From Pseudoxanthomonas indica (GTDB lineage Bacteria; Pseudomonadota; Gammaproteobacteria; Xanthomonadales; Xanthomonadaceae), in NCBI RefSeq assembly GCF_900167565.1, contig NZ_FUZV01000002.1, positions 1,178,001-1,242,000 of the forward strand: DNA of 64,000 nucleotides, given 5' to 3'. Below are positions 9,540-15,937 of this stretch, piece by piece. Both the position numbers and the translations under genes were made by a program. Numbering within the stretch: the first letter of the stretch is position 1; every line of letters starts with the position of its first letter. The notes under the pieces were generated by a model, which was not told where the DNA came from, did no database searches, and saw nothing but the letters and a program-made list of their open reading frames with translations.

Positions 9540-10094
9540 ATGACATCAAATAATGCCGCCGGCACCCAGCCGCAGGTCGTTCTGAATCCTGACGTTATCA
9601 TTCGGGCGGAGGTGGCGACGGATACCGAAGCCATCGGCCTCTTGACCCAACTGGCCTTCGCGCCCCTGGTGCATTCGAGCGGCACGGAGCAGTTTATTGT
9701 CGCCGCACTGCGGCGTGCGGACCGTCTGGCGATCTCGCTCGTCGCAACCTCTGGCCTTGAGCTGATCGGCCATGTCGCGGTATCTCCCGTCAGCCTCTCG
9801 ACGAAGGAGTCGGGCTGGCATGGCTTGGGCCCCTTGTCTGTGCACCCGCGCTGGCAGAAGCAGGGTGTCGGGTCCGCACTGGTTCGCGCTGCACTCGCCC
9901 GAATGCGGGAGTTGCAAAGCAGAGGCTGCGTCGTACTTGGCGATCCCGCCTACTACGCGCGCTTCGGTTTCAAGACTTGGCCAGGTTTTTCCTTGCCTGA
10001 TGTGCCCGCAGAATACTTCCAGGCGCTACCGTTCGGGTTCGATGTCCCGCGCGCCGAAGTGTCGTATCACGCTGCATTCTTGGCATCGGAGTAG
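9540..10094 (+). CDS. GNAT-family acetyltransferase, likely YjhQ-type antitoxin partner
   Basis: 184 residues with one GNAT domain (about 20-160). The acetyl-CoA loop is in SVHPRWQKQGVGSALVRAAL (Q-x-x-G-x-G/A pattern); the N-terminal beta-alpha is IIRAEVATDTEAIGLL, and a C-terminal FYxxxGF-like motif YYARFGFKTW is present. It belongs to the COG3153-like group that includes E. coli YjhQ. Position 78 bp after yjhX in the same direction suggests it is the antitoxin, though a free-standing N-acetyltransferase cannot be excluded. ATG 9540 chosen. Confidence 0.8.
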   Translation: MTSNNAAGTQPQVVLNPDVIIRAEVATDTEAIGLLTQLAFAPLVHSSGTEQFIVAALRRADRLAISLVATSGLELIGHVAVSPVSLSTKESGWHGLGPLSVHPRWQKQGVGSALVRAALARMRELQSRGCVVLGDPAYYARFGFKTWPGFSLPDVPAEYFQALPFGFDVPRAEVSYHAAFLASE

Positions 10095-10109
10095 TCGAGA
10101 GCCAACCCG

Positions 10110-10136
10110 GTGCGGGCCGCAAGGCGCGGCCCGCAC
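10110..10136 (+). terminator. GC-rich hairpin after the GNAT gene
   Basis: Perfect 11-bp stem GTGCGGGCCGC / GCGGCCCGCAC with an AAGGC loop, 16 bp after the stop. No T-run follows, so terminator function is only likely. Confidence 0.5.
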
Positions 10137-10158
10137 TGACCTGGGCGGAAATGGGATG

Positions 10159-10245
10159 ATGTCTGCTACTGGCCGGAAGCGGCCATGGGGTGGCCGGATC
10201 GCGTGGTCGGGTCCTAACGTCCGGTTTCGACCCATAGCGGACACT
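10159..10245. repeat. Composite palindromic repeat, copy 3
   Basis: About 88 bp: TGTCTGCTACTGGCCGGAAG, then CGGATCGCGTGGTCGG, then CTAACGTCCGGTTTCGACCC and AGCGGACA. Nearly the same unit occurs at 10612-10700 and, more diverged, at 11218-11304. Confidence 0.7.
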
Positions 10246-10314
10246 CGTTACCTACGCGTCAGCCCTCCAATTCCAGTTAAGCTTTGAGCAAAGACTGAAC
10301 CCTGGGAGGAAGAA

Positions 10315-10596
10315 ATGAAGTCGATCGATGCTGTGCAAAGAGCGTTGGCTCTGGCGCGTACCCGGGCCGGCAAGACGCCGGGATTTCCCTTGTATGCCTC
10401 CTGCGTAGCGCAATTGGAGTATCTCCTTTCCAACTTGGATGGGAGCGTTCCAGTTGATCGCCCCAAGCTTCGTACATTCACCATCGGACACTATGCAGTC
10501 AGGGAATTTGAAGAGTCCGATGAAGAGTTGGCCCGTGCACTGAAGGACGCATACCTGATCGCGTCAAAGTTGGCCGATGGTGTGAAAGTCACCTAG
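10315..10596 (+). CDS. Tsi6-like immunity protein
   Basis: 93 residues. An N-terminal helical IDAVQRALALARTR, PGFPLY, then QLEYLLSNLDG, and C-terminal TIGHYAVREFEESDEELA with LKDAYLIASKL resemble Tsi6, the immunity protein for the type VI secretion NAD(P)+ glycohydrolase effector Tse6 of Pseudomonas. No effector, VgrG or other type VI gene is in the window, so it would be an orphan immunity gene carried for defence. A good Shine-Dalgarno (GGGAGGAAG) lies 6-7 bp upstream of ATG 10315. Both flanks are composite palindromic repeats. Confidence 0.7.
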   Translation: MKSIDAVQRALALARTRAGKTPGFPLYASCVAQLEYLLSNLDGSVPVDRPKLRTFTIGHYAVREFEESDEELARALKDAYLIASKLADGVKVT

Positions 10597-10611
10597 TGAA
10601 TGCATGCTTTG

Positions 10612-10700
10612 CATGTCCGCTTCTGGCCGGAAGCGGCCATTCGGGCTGGCCGGAACGCGTGGTCGCGTGCTAACGTCCGGTTTCGACCCGAAGCGGACAT
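10612..10700. repeat. Composite palindromic repeat, copy 4
   Basis: CATGTCCGCTTCTGGCCGG through to CGACCCGAAGCGGACAT. Best-preserved copy of the ~88 bp unit: the outer ATGTCCGCTT and AAGCGGACAT ends are perfect inverted repeats. Confidence 0.75.
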
Positions 10701-10772
10701 CTCTCGGAGCTCAAACCGTGCAGACTCCCAGGTCCGGTCATGCGCTTATCGAGTCGTGTGCTGAGGACAAAT

Positions 10773-10810
10773 CGTACAACCGGATACTAGTTATCCGGCT
10801 CTCAGGTAGT
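10773..10810 (+). repeat. Leader hairpin repeat, copy 1
   Basis: AACCGGATA and TATCCGGCT form a near-perfect stem, followed by CTCAGGTAGT. A related hairpin plus TATCAGGTAGT sits at 11508-11545. Both lie 10-12 bp upstream of the start codon of a cassette gene, suggesting a shared leader or promoter segment. Confidence 0.5.
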
Positions 10811-10819
10811 TCGCGCTCA

Positions 10820-11179
10820 ATGTCTAGAAAGCCACCGCTTCCGTTAGCCTTCATTTCTGTAGGCTACCTCGCCTACCTGATCTGGCAGCTAGCCACAGGT
10901 GCGGCACCTGCCGTATGGGTCAGATTCGTCTTGGCGGCCTTGATCATTTTCTTCCTACTAAGGGGCAGCAGGGTTGCGGGAGGCATCTGGCTTCTCTGCA
11001 ACTTGTTCGCCGCCCTAATCACCGCCGTCGCGACCTTCCGCTTCGCTCAGTCGGACACTTCATCGGCCCTCACGTTTGCCGTCATCACGGCTGGCCTTGT
11101 TGCCCATTGCGGATATCTCTTTTTTAGCCCTACTGTCAGGCGGTTCCAGTCTTCGGCGCCGCCGACGGATGGGCACTAA
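10820..11179 (+). CDS. Small integral membrane protein, unknown function
   Basis: 119 residues from ATG 10820. Four hydrophobic segments are visible: about 8-25 (LAFISVGYLAYLIWQL), 30-50 (VWVRFVLAALIIFFLL), 55-75 (GGIWLLCNLFAALITAV) and 85-105 (FAVITAGLVAHCGYLFF). The open frame reaches back to 10604 but that part is the palindromic repeat and hairpin, so the later start is preferred. The stop codon (TAA) lies inside the left core of attC-like site C, the normal position for a cassette gene. Family not recognised. Confidence 0.6.
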   Translation: MSRKPPLPLAFISVGYLAYLIWQLATGAAPAVWVRFVLAALIIFFLLRGSRVAGGIWLLCNLFAALITAVATFRFAQSDTSSALTFAVITAGLVAHCGYLFFSPTVRRFQSSAPPTDGH

Positions 11180-11216
11180 CAATCTATTCAAGCGGAAGCC
11201 GCTTCGCGCGGGCGTT
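11174..11216 (+). other. attC-like site C (right half incomplete)
   Basis: The left core CACTAAC, the linker AATCTATTCAAGC and the inner CCGCTTCGCG loop match the other sites, but the right linker is missing and only GCGTTCG remains. Probably a deletion derivative that would not recombine efficiently. Confidence 0.5.
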
Positions 11217-11217
11217 C

Positions 11218-11304
11218 GATGTCTGCTCCCGGGCGATAGGGGCCGTCGGGATAGTCGGACCGCGTGATCGGGTGCTAAGTCCGGCTTCGACCCAAAGCGG
11301 ACTT
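11218..11304. repeat. Composite palindromic repeat, copy 5 (diverged)
   Basis: GATGTCTGCTCCCGGGCG, GGACCGCGTGATCGGGTGCT and CCGGCTTCGACCCAAAGCGG follow the order of copies 3 and 4 with several changes. It starts directly after attC-like site C. The rest of the gap to 11556 shows no gene. Confidence 0.6.
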
Positions 11305-11507
11305 CAGAGATACGGTACCGTTGGCGGAAGATGGGCGGGTTTGGATGACCTCTGGAGTCCACACCCGAGAGGTTCAAACCAAGCGGCACACCTTCTGCCA
11401 AGCCACCTGCTGGTCCGGTTTTTCGTCGGCTTGTTAGCCGGACCCAGCAGCCCTAAGATTGAGCGGTATCAAGGGGATAGCCCTCCGTACGGTGCGCTGT
11501 CGATAAG

Positions 11508-11545
11508 TCGTATAACCGGACCCAGGGATCCGGCTATCAGGTAGT
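11508..11545 (+). repeat. Leader hairpin repeat, copy 2
   Basis: TCGTATAACCGGA...TCCGGCTATCAGGTAGT, related to 10773-10810; CCGGA/TCCGG stem around CCCAGGGA. It ends 11 bp before the next gene's GTG start. Confidence 0.5.
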
Positions 11546-11556
11546 CAGGCCTCGCA

Positions 11557-11904
11557 GTGAGCTATGTGAGCATTGAAGAACTGGAGCTTCTGAGCTTCTT
11601 TGAGGTTGAGCCTTCACGGGCTGATCTGGACGTCCCGTGGCCGTACAACGAGCTTACGTATCAAATTAGTCTCGGCCAGCATATGGTCTCTTTCATCATT
11701 TCTCCCTCGTACCGGGATCTATCGCTTTCCGTTACTCACGACGGTACGTTGATCTATAGCTTCAGAGGAAGCTCAATCAAAGATGTCCGGTATCACAAGG
11801 ATGCTGATGTGGAAACTCTGGAGATCGTTGTCTCCGACCGAGACACAATTTGGTTATCCCTTCGTCCCAGTGTTGTCATCACTCAAGACGCGGGCAAGGC
11901 CTAA
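11557..11904 (+). CDS. Cassette-encoded hypothetical protein
   Basis: 115 residues, acidic, mostly beta by pattern. Features: SIEELELLSFFEVEP, DVPWPYNELTYQ, SPSYRDLSLSV, a central DVRYHKDADVETLEIV and an ending IWLSLRPSVVIT. I recall similar sequences as hypothetical proteins of integron cassettes, but no function is assigned. The start is a GTG at 11557 (a second in-frame GTG at 11566; no ATG is available). The stop TAA is inside the left core of attC-like site D, so gene plus site form a proper cassette. Confidence 0.65.
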   Translation: MSYVSIEELELLSFFEVEPSRADLDVPWPYNELTYQISLGQHMVSFIISPSYRDLSLSVTHDGTLIYSFRGSSIKDVRYHKDADVETLEIVVSDRDTIWLSLRPSVVITQDAGKA

Positions 11905-11960
11905 CAATTCATTCGAGTCGACACCGCTTCGCGGGTCGGCTTGACTCCGAAGTTGTGAGC
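11899..11960 (+). other. attC-like recombination site D
   Basis: GCCTAACAATTCATTCGAG on the left, inner arms GTCGACACCGC and GCGGGTCGGC around TTC, right linker TTGACTCCGAAGTTG. The right core is decayed (GTTGTG instead of GTTAGG). It contains the stop of the preceding gene. Confidence 0.7.
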
Positions 11961-12003
11961 GTCCACTTCTGGCCGGAAGCGGGCCTCGGTCTGGCCGGAC
12001 CGC
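11960..12003. repeat. Palindromic repeat, partial copy 6
   Basis: CGTCCACTTCTGGCCGGAAG followed by GGTCTGGCCGGACCGCC, corresponding to the left half of the composite unit. It directly abuts attC-like site D. Confidence 0.55.
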
Positions 12004-12106
12004 CATGGGGGCAGCAAGCCGATGGGGCCTTGCGGGTTGGCCTAGGCCGCAGGCTCTGGCTTAATCTTCCACGCCGACCCGCGCTGGCAGATCGAATGGA
12101 GCTTCG

Positions 12107-12841
12107 ATGCCAAATCCCAAAGCAACTCTATTGGCAGCAACGTTGACCTGCGCCGCCGCGATGACTGCGTGTGCGGCGACGCCCGATAGCTCGTTAGCCG
12201 ATGAGTTGCCCGGCTGCTACCGAGCCAGCGACGCAACTCGCTACCAGGCAATGCAAGTTGAACTGAAGGCCGATCACACGTACTACGCCGAGCATCAAGG
12301 TCATATGGGCTTGTGGGAATCCGGCATAGGCGTATGGCGCCAGGATGGCAACAAGATCGACTTTTCGCGGGACCAGGTGGACGACAAATCATCTTTGCCC
12401 AGTCGCCTGAAGATCAAGCACGGCCCGGAGGGCGTGACGCTGCACATTCCAAATGGCGGCATTCTTTGGGAAGAGCCGCTAACCATCCGGTCGTGTGATG
12501 GAGTGGGCTGGCAGGGCACTGCCCTCAATCGTAAAGGTGCACCACCCGCGATCCCCGCCGGCGAGTACACGTTCCAGCATCGATTCGCTGAGCATCCATC
12601 GATGCCCAGCGTCGACATGCGGGTGCGCTTTGCCGACGGCCATATCACCGTTACCAATACAAGGCCGGGGACGCCCTTCCCACTGGGTGTCGTGGCAGAA
12701 GGACAACTTCGTTGGAACGGAAATGTGGGCAGATGGATCGTCGCCCGCACGCCGGCCGATGTAGAGGCGACCGAAGTGGGCGCGTGCACCGAAGGACCTG
12801 AAGTCGTCGACTTGGAACAGCGGATCTACTGGACGTGCTAG
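12107..12841 (+). CDS. Putative lipoprotein, unknown function
   Basis: 244 residues. The N-terminus has one Lys, a hydrophobic stretch LLAATLTCAAAMTACAA and a Cys at about residue 22 that could be lipidated (the -3 position is M, so the lipobox is weak; a Sec signal cleaved near ACA is the alternative). The mature part is rich in Trp, His and Gly: LPGCYRASDATRY, HMGLWESGIGVWRQDGNKID and paired C-terminal cysteines (EVGACTEGP, YWTC). No family recognised. Cassette between attC-like sites D and E. Confidence 0.6.
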   Translation: MPNPKATLLAATLTCAAAMTACAATPDSSLADELPGCYRASDATRYQAMQVELKADHTYYAEHQGHMGLWESGIGVWRQDGNKIDFSRDQVDDKSSLPSRLKIKHGPEGVTLHIPNGGILWEEPLTIRSCDGVGWQGTALNRKGAPPAIPAGEYTFQHRFAEHPSMPSVDMRVRFADGHITVTNTRPGTPFPLGVVAEGQLRWNGNVGRWIVARTPADVEATEVGACTEGPEVVDLEQRIYWTC

Positions 12842-12930
12842 ATGAATCGCCCAAAGTGGGGAAGGCACGATGTCCCGTCTTGCCCGCGGCTGGACCGCTA
12901 CACTAGCCGGGCTCGTTCGACAGGTGAGCG

Positions 12931-12955
12931 GCAGCTTCCGACCCAAAGCGGACGT
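12931..12955. repeat. Palindromic repeat, half copy 7
   Basis: GCAGCTTCCGACCCAAAGCGGACGT matches the right half of the composite unit. Confidence 0.5.
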
Positions 12956-13106
12956 ATGCCTAGCCGGCGTCGCACCGAGTGCAGGTCCGTTTCTTTCAGC
13001 TGCTTGTTGACCGGCCAGATGCTCCCTACGGTGCGGTCCTAAGGCGGCGGCTGTCGAAGAGTTGAATATCCTTGCCACAGGGTCCGCCAGTTAGGAAGCT
13101 TGAACT

Positions 13107-13131
13107 CATGAAGAAGCGCTCCTTCTTCATG
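13107..13131. repeat. Perfect 9-bp hairpin
   Basis: CATGAAGAA (13107-13115) and TTCTTCATG (13123-13131) around GCGCTCC. No T-run. Function unknown. Confidence 0.5.
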
Positions 13132-13218
13132 TGCCCTGGCTTCCAATCCGGTCGCCAACCCAAGCTTGAGCGGCGTTCTGACGTTCAAGTTTGGTCCGTT
13201 GGTGACCAACACGAACGC

Positions 13219-13274
13219 AAACTACCAATCCAAGCCGAATCCGCTTCGCGGCACAGCTAAATTCAGGAGTTCAA
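13219..13274 (+). other. attC-like site E (degenerate)
   Basis: ACCAATCCAAGCCGAATCCG, loop CCGCTTCGCGG, then CAGCTAAATTCAGGAGTTC. The order and the right linker (AAATTCAGG) match site A, but both core sites have decayed. Rightmost attC-like element. Confidence 0.5.
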
Positions 13275-13376
13275 TATTCGCTCCTGGCCGATTGTGGACA
13301 TGACGTTCCGACGACCGCGGCCTGTCCGTCTCGTCGATCTCGTTCTTTCCTTTCGACCACCCTAAAGGAGTAACGC

Positions 13377-14603
13377 ATGGTACGCCCGGATTTCGACAAG
13401 ACGGCCAACAATTGGCTGATAGCAGCACTGATTGTCGCCCTGGCATGCGTGGCTCCTGTGGTCGGAGCGCAAGACGGCGCGGCCGGTTCCTCATTCTGGG
13501 TCGACCGCGAAGCCACGGTCATCGCGCATCCAGGACAGCCGGCTGTTCGAATCGCGATTTGGGACAGCGGTGTCGATCTCTCGCTGTTTCCGAAGCAGCT
13601 CGCGCGCGATGCGGAAGGTAACCCATTGGTACGGGGCTACGACGCCTTCAAGCAGAGGCAGGACACCAGCATGGCCGTGTTGCCTGACGGCCTCTTGCGG
13701 AGGCAGGACGAGCTCAACGGAATCCTCGCCGCGCTGGACGATCGCGACAGCGGGGTCGACAGCCCGGCGGCGCGTGCCATCGTCAAGAAAATGAAGGCAC
13801 AAACCCCGGAGCAGGCTGCCGCCTTCGACGACGCGCTCGGACGTTGGAGCGGATACGTGCATGGCACTGCACTCGCAGACATAGCACTCGCCGGCCTGCC
13901 AAACGCGGAGCTCGTGGTTGCACGCATGGAATGGTGGCATGGCTCGCCACCGGTGCCCTGCTGGTCGCGCGAACTCGCCGACCGCGAAGCCGCATCAATC
14001 GCCGACCTGCTGTCCTTCGTCGTCGCCAGCGGCGCCCGCGTGGTCAACATGTCGTGGGGGCGTGCCGAACGTGCCTACGTTGCTAACCTCGCGCAATGCG
14101 CACCCGATATGCCCGAGCCGGAACGCCAGGCGCTCGCACGCTACACCGTCGAAGCCATTCGCGCCGTTCTGCAAGACGGTATGCGTGCCGCGCCCGACGT
14201 ACTATTCGTTGGTGCCGCTGGAAATACGGGCAGTACGGTGCAGGATGCCAATCCCGCCACGCGCCTTGTCCTGCCGAACTTCATCATGGTAGGCGCTGTG
14301 GATCGTCGAGGCGCGACGACTGACTGGACCAATACCGGCCCGGAAGTGGCCCTGTACGCCAACGGAGACCGCGTCGCGTCGCGCTTGCCAGGCGGCGGGC
14401 TGTCGTATCCGTCGGGGACGTCGATGGCAGCGCCGATTGTCGCTAACGCCGCTGCCAAGCTGTTGACCGTCAACCCGAGGTTGACGGGTGCGCAATTGCG
14501 CCAACTACTCGAAGGTACAGCGACGTTCAATGCAACAGGGCAGCGCCTCCTGCACGTCAACAAGGCAGTCGAGGCCGCACGCACCACCGTCAATGACACC
14601 TGA
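13377..14603 (+). CDS. Secreted subtilisin-like serine protease (S8 family)
   Basis: 408 residues with a strong Shine-Dalgarno (AAGGAG) before ATG 13377. Sec signal peptide about 1-31 (LIAALIVALACVAPVVGA). Catalytic triad: Asp at about 63 in IAIWDSGVDLS, His at about 162 in GYVHGTALADIA and Ser at about 349 in YPSGTSMAAP; the oxyanion Asn is at about 283 in FVGAAGNTGS. All are intact, so the enzyme is probably active in the periplasm or outside. There is no long propeptide, and the Asp-His spacing (about 99 residues) is far longer than in subtilisin (about 32), so an insert of charged helical sequence separates them. Substrate unknown. Confidence 0.88.
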   Translation: MVRPDFDKTANNWLIAALIVALACVAPVVGAQDGAAGSSFWVDREATVIAHPGQPAVRIAIWDSGVDLSLFPKQLARDAEGNPLVRGYDAFKQRQDTSMAVLPDGLLRRQDELNGILAALDDRDSGVDSPAARAIVKKMKAQTPEQAAAFDDALGRWSGYVHGTALADIALAGLPNAELVVARMEWWHGSPPVPCWSRELADREAASIADLLSFVVASGARVVNMSWGRAERAYVANLAQCAPDMPEPERQALARYTVEAIRAVLQDGMRAAPDVLFVGAAGNTGSTVQDANPATRLVLPNFIMVGAVDRRGATTDWTNTGPEVALYANGDRVASRLPGGGLSYPSGTSMAAPIVANAAAKLLTVNPRLTGAQLRQLLEGTATFNATGQRLLHVNKAVEAARTTVNDT

Positions 14604-14620
14604 GCAAACGAAGCTTTTGC

Positions 14621-14649
14621 GCATGTCCGCTTCTGACCGCTAGCCGACC
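14621..14649. repeat. Palindromic repeat, partial copy 8
   Basis: GCATGTCCGCTTCTGACCGC matches the left half of the composite unit. It lies after the protease gene, showing that the repeat family extends beyond the last attC-like site. Confidence 0.5.
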
Positions 14650-14788
14650 TTCGGCCAGACCCTGTCTGGGCCCTCTGTTCACATCACTGGTGTACTGTCG
14701 GCTTTGAATGGCCTCATCGATCCACTCGACAGTCGAGCAAGCATCGCGTGTCGAGCCGTGGAAGACGGGGCGCGCGAAGGAGGTGAAC

Positions 14789-15259
14789 GTGAACGACAAA
14801 GAGATCGCAGCGAAAGTAGAGATGCTGATAAGAAGGCCCGTCGCGGAGGTATTCGAGGCGTTCGTTGATCCGCAGATCACGTCAAGATTCTGGTTCAGTC
14901 GTGGCAGCGGAAGGCTGGAGGCCGGGAAGTCCGTGCGCTGGGACTGGGAGATGTACGGGTTCTCAATGGATGCACACGTCAAGGCGATTGAACCGAACAA
15001 GAGGTTGCTTGTTGAATGGTCTGCCGATGGCGCACCCACTGATATCGAGTGGGTCTTCACTTCGCGTCCGGATGGTACGACCTTTGTCAGCATCACCAAT
15101 TCGGGATTCCATGGCGACGCGCGGGAGAAGGCCGACGCGGCGATCGCGTCCACGGAGGGGTTCGCGTTCGTGCTCGCCGGTGCCAAGGCGCTGCTTGAAC
15201 ACGGCATTCAGTTGAACCTGGTACCCGATCGTTTTCCCGATGGCCTGCCGAAAACGTGA
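14789..15259 (+). CDS. SRPBCC / AHSA1-like domain protein
   Basis: 156 residues of START-like (Activator of Hsp90 ATPase homology 1-like) fold: RRPVAEVFEAFVDPQITSRF at the start, GSGRLEAGKSVRWDWEMYG, then VKAIEPNKRLLVEW, WVFTSRPDGTTFV and a C-terminal helix ending in LLEHGIQLNLV. Members bind hydrophobic ligands; the role here is unknown. The start is taken at GTG 14789 because GAAGGAGG lies just upstream; the GTG at 14783 is an alternative and the open frame extends to 14708. Followed closely (16 bp) by a GNAT gene, probably co-transcribed. Confidence 0.75.
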   Translation: MNDKEIAAKVEMLIRRPVAEVFEAFVDPQITSRFWFSRGSGRLEAGKSVRWDWEMYGFSMDAHVKAIEPNKRLLVEWSADGAPTDIEWVFTSRPDGTTFVSITNSGFHGDAREKADAAIASTEGFAFVLAGAKALLEHGIQLNLVPDRFPDGLPKT

Positions 15260-15275
15260 GCCGACGGAGAACCAG

Positions 15276-15869
15276 ATGAATCAGCCATCAATCCAGATAC
15301 GTAGCGCCACACCTGACGAGGTGCCACAAGCCATCGCAGTGATCGTGGCTGCGTTTATCCAGGACCCACCTGCGCGCTTCGCTTGGCCTTCTCCGCACGA
15401 CTATCTTTCAACCATGCCTTTGGCTACCCGCGAGTTTGCGGGCAGCAGTTTCACGCATGGCACGGCTTACGTGTCGGCGGACGTACGTGGCGCGGCGCTC
15501 TGGTTGCCACCCGGAGTGGAACCGGACGGCGAGTCACTCGACAAGATGTTCCGTGAGACTGCCAAGCGCGAACATCTTGATGACTTGCTCGCGACATTCG
15601 AACAGATGGAAAAGTCGCATCCCCGGGAAGCACATTGGTACTTGCCCCAGATTGGTGTGGACCCGAACGCGCAAGGCCACGGCATCGGAGCGGCGTTGAT
15701 GGATCACGCGCTTGCCCGCTGCGATCAGGAGCAAGCTCTGGCTTACCTTGAGGCATCGAAACCCCAGAACATCCCGTTCTACGAACGCTATGGCTTTGAG
15801 GTGATATCCGAAATCCAGATTGGCTCAGCGCCGCCCGTCATGCCCATGCTGCGCAGGCCACGCAGGTAG
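15276..15869 (+). CDS. GNAT-family N-acetyltransferase
   Basis: 197 residues. QIRSATPDEVPQAIAVIVAA opens the domain; the acetyl-CoA binding motif is in HWYLPQIGVDPNAQGHGIGA, followed by ALMDHALARCDQE, and the C-terminal AYLEASKPQNIPFYERYGFE motif is typical of this group. Substrate unknown. ATG 15276, 16 bp after the SRPBCC gene; this closes the accessory island. Confidence 0.85.
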   Translation: MNQPSIQIRSATPDEVPQAIAVIVAAFIQDPPARFAWPSPHDYLSTMPLATREFAGSSFTHGTAYVSADVRGAALWLPPGVEPDGESLDKMFRETAKREHLDDLLATFEQMEKSHPREAHWYLPQIGVDPNAQGHGIGAALMDHALARCDQEQALAYLEASKPQNIPFYERYGFEVISEIQIGSAPPVMPMLRRPRR

Positions 15870-15937
15870 CTGAGATGCCGGCATCCACACGCTGGCCACC
15901 CGACTCGGTATCAAGCCAAGCGCGCCGCCTGCTGATC

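Larger units (their letters stand above)
7500..13275. mobile_element. Integron-like gene-cassette array without visible integrase
   Basis: Stretch of small plus-strand genes separated by long non-coding gaps, more AT-rich than its flanks. It contains five attC-like sites (about 8234, 8740, 11174, 11899, 13219) sharing a CTAAC-type left end, an inner stem around CCGCTTCGCG and a GTTAG-like right end. Several gene stops fall inside the left core site, as in true cassettes. No tyrosine recombinase gene lies in the window, so it would be classed as a cluster of attC sites lacking an integrase, or as the tail of an integron whose intI is elsewhere. Boundaries are approximate. Confidence 0.65.
12842..13376. 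other. Non-coding interval with degenerate repeats
   Basis: About 535 bp without a convincing gene. It contains a half copy of the palindromic repeat (12931-12955), a segment around 12995-13060 that resembles 11410-11505 (shared words CTTGTT, TACGGTGCG, GCTGTCGA), a perfect 9-bp hairpin (13107-13131) and attC-like site E. A 50-codon frame from 13108 covers the hairpin and is not convincing. Confidence 0.5.

Noticed and set aside
10604..10819. N-terminal extension of the membrane-protein gene
   Set aside because: Translates the palindromic repeat and hairpin; the ATG at 10820 opens the hydrophobic protein.
13108..13260. Small frame starting MKKRSFFMCPGF
   Set aside because: Covers a hairpin and an attC-like site; no Shine-Dalgarno and no family similarity.
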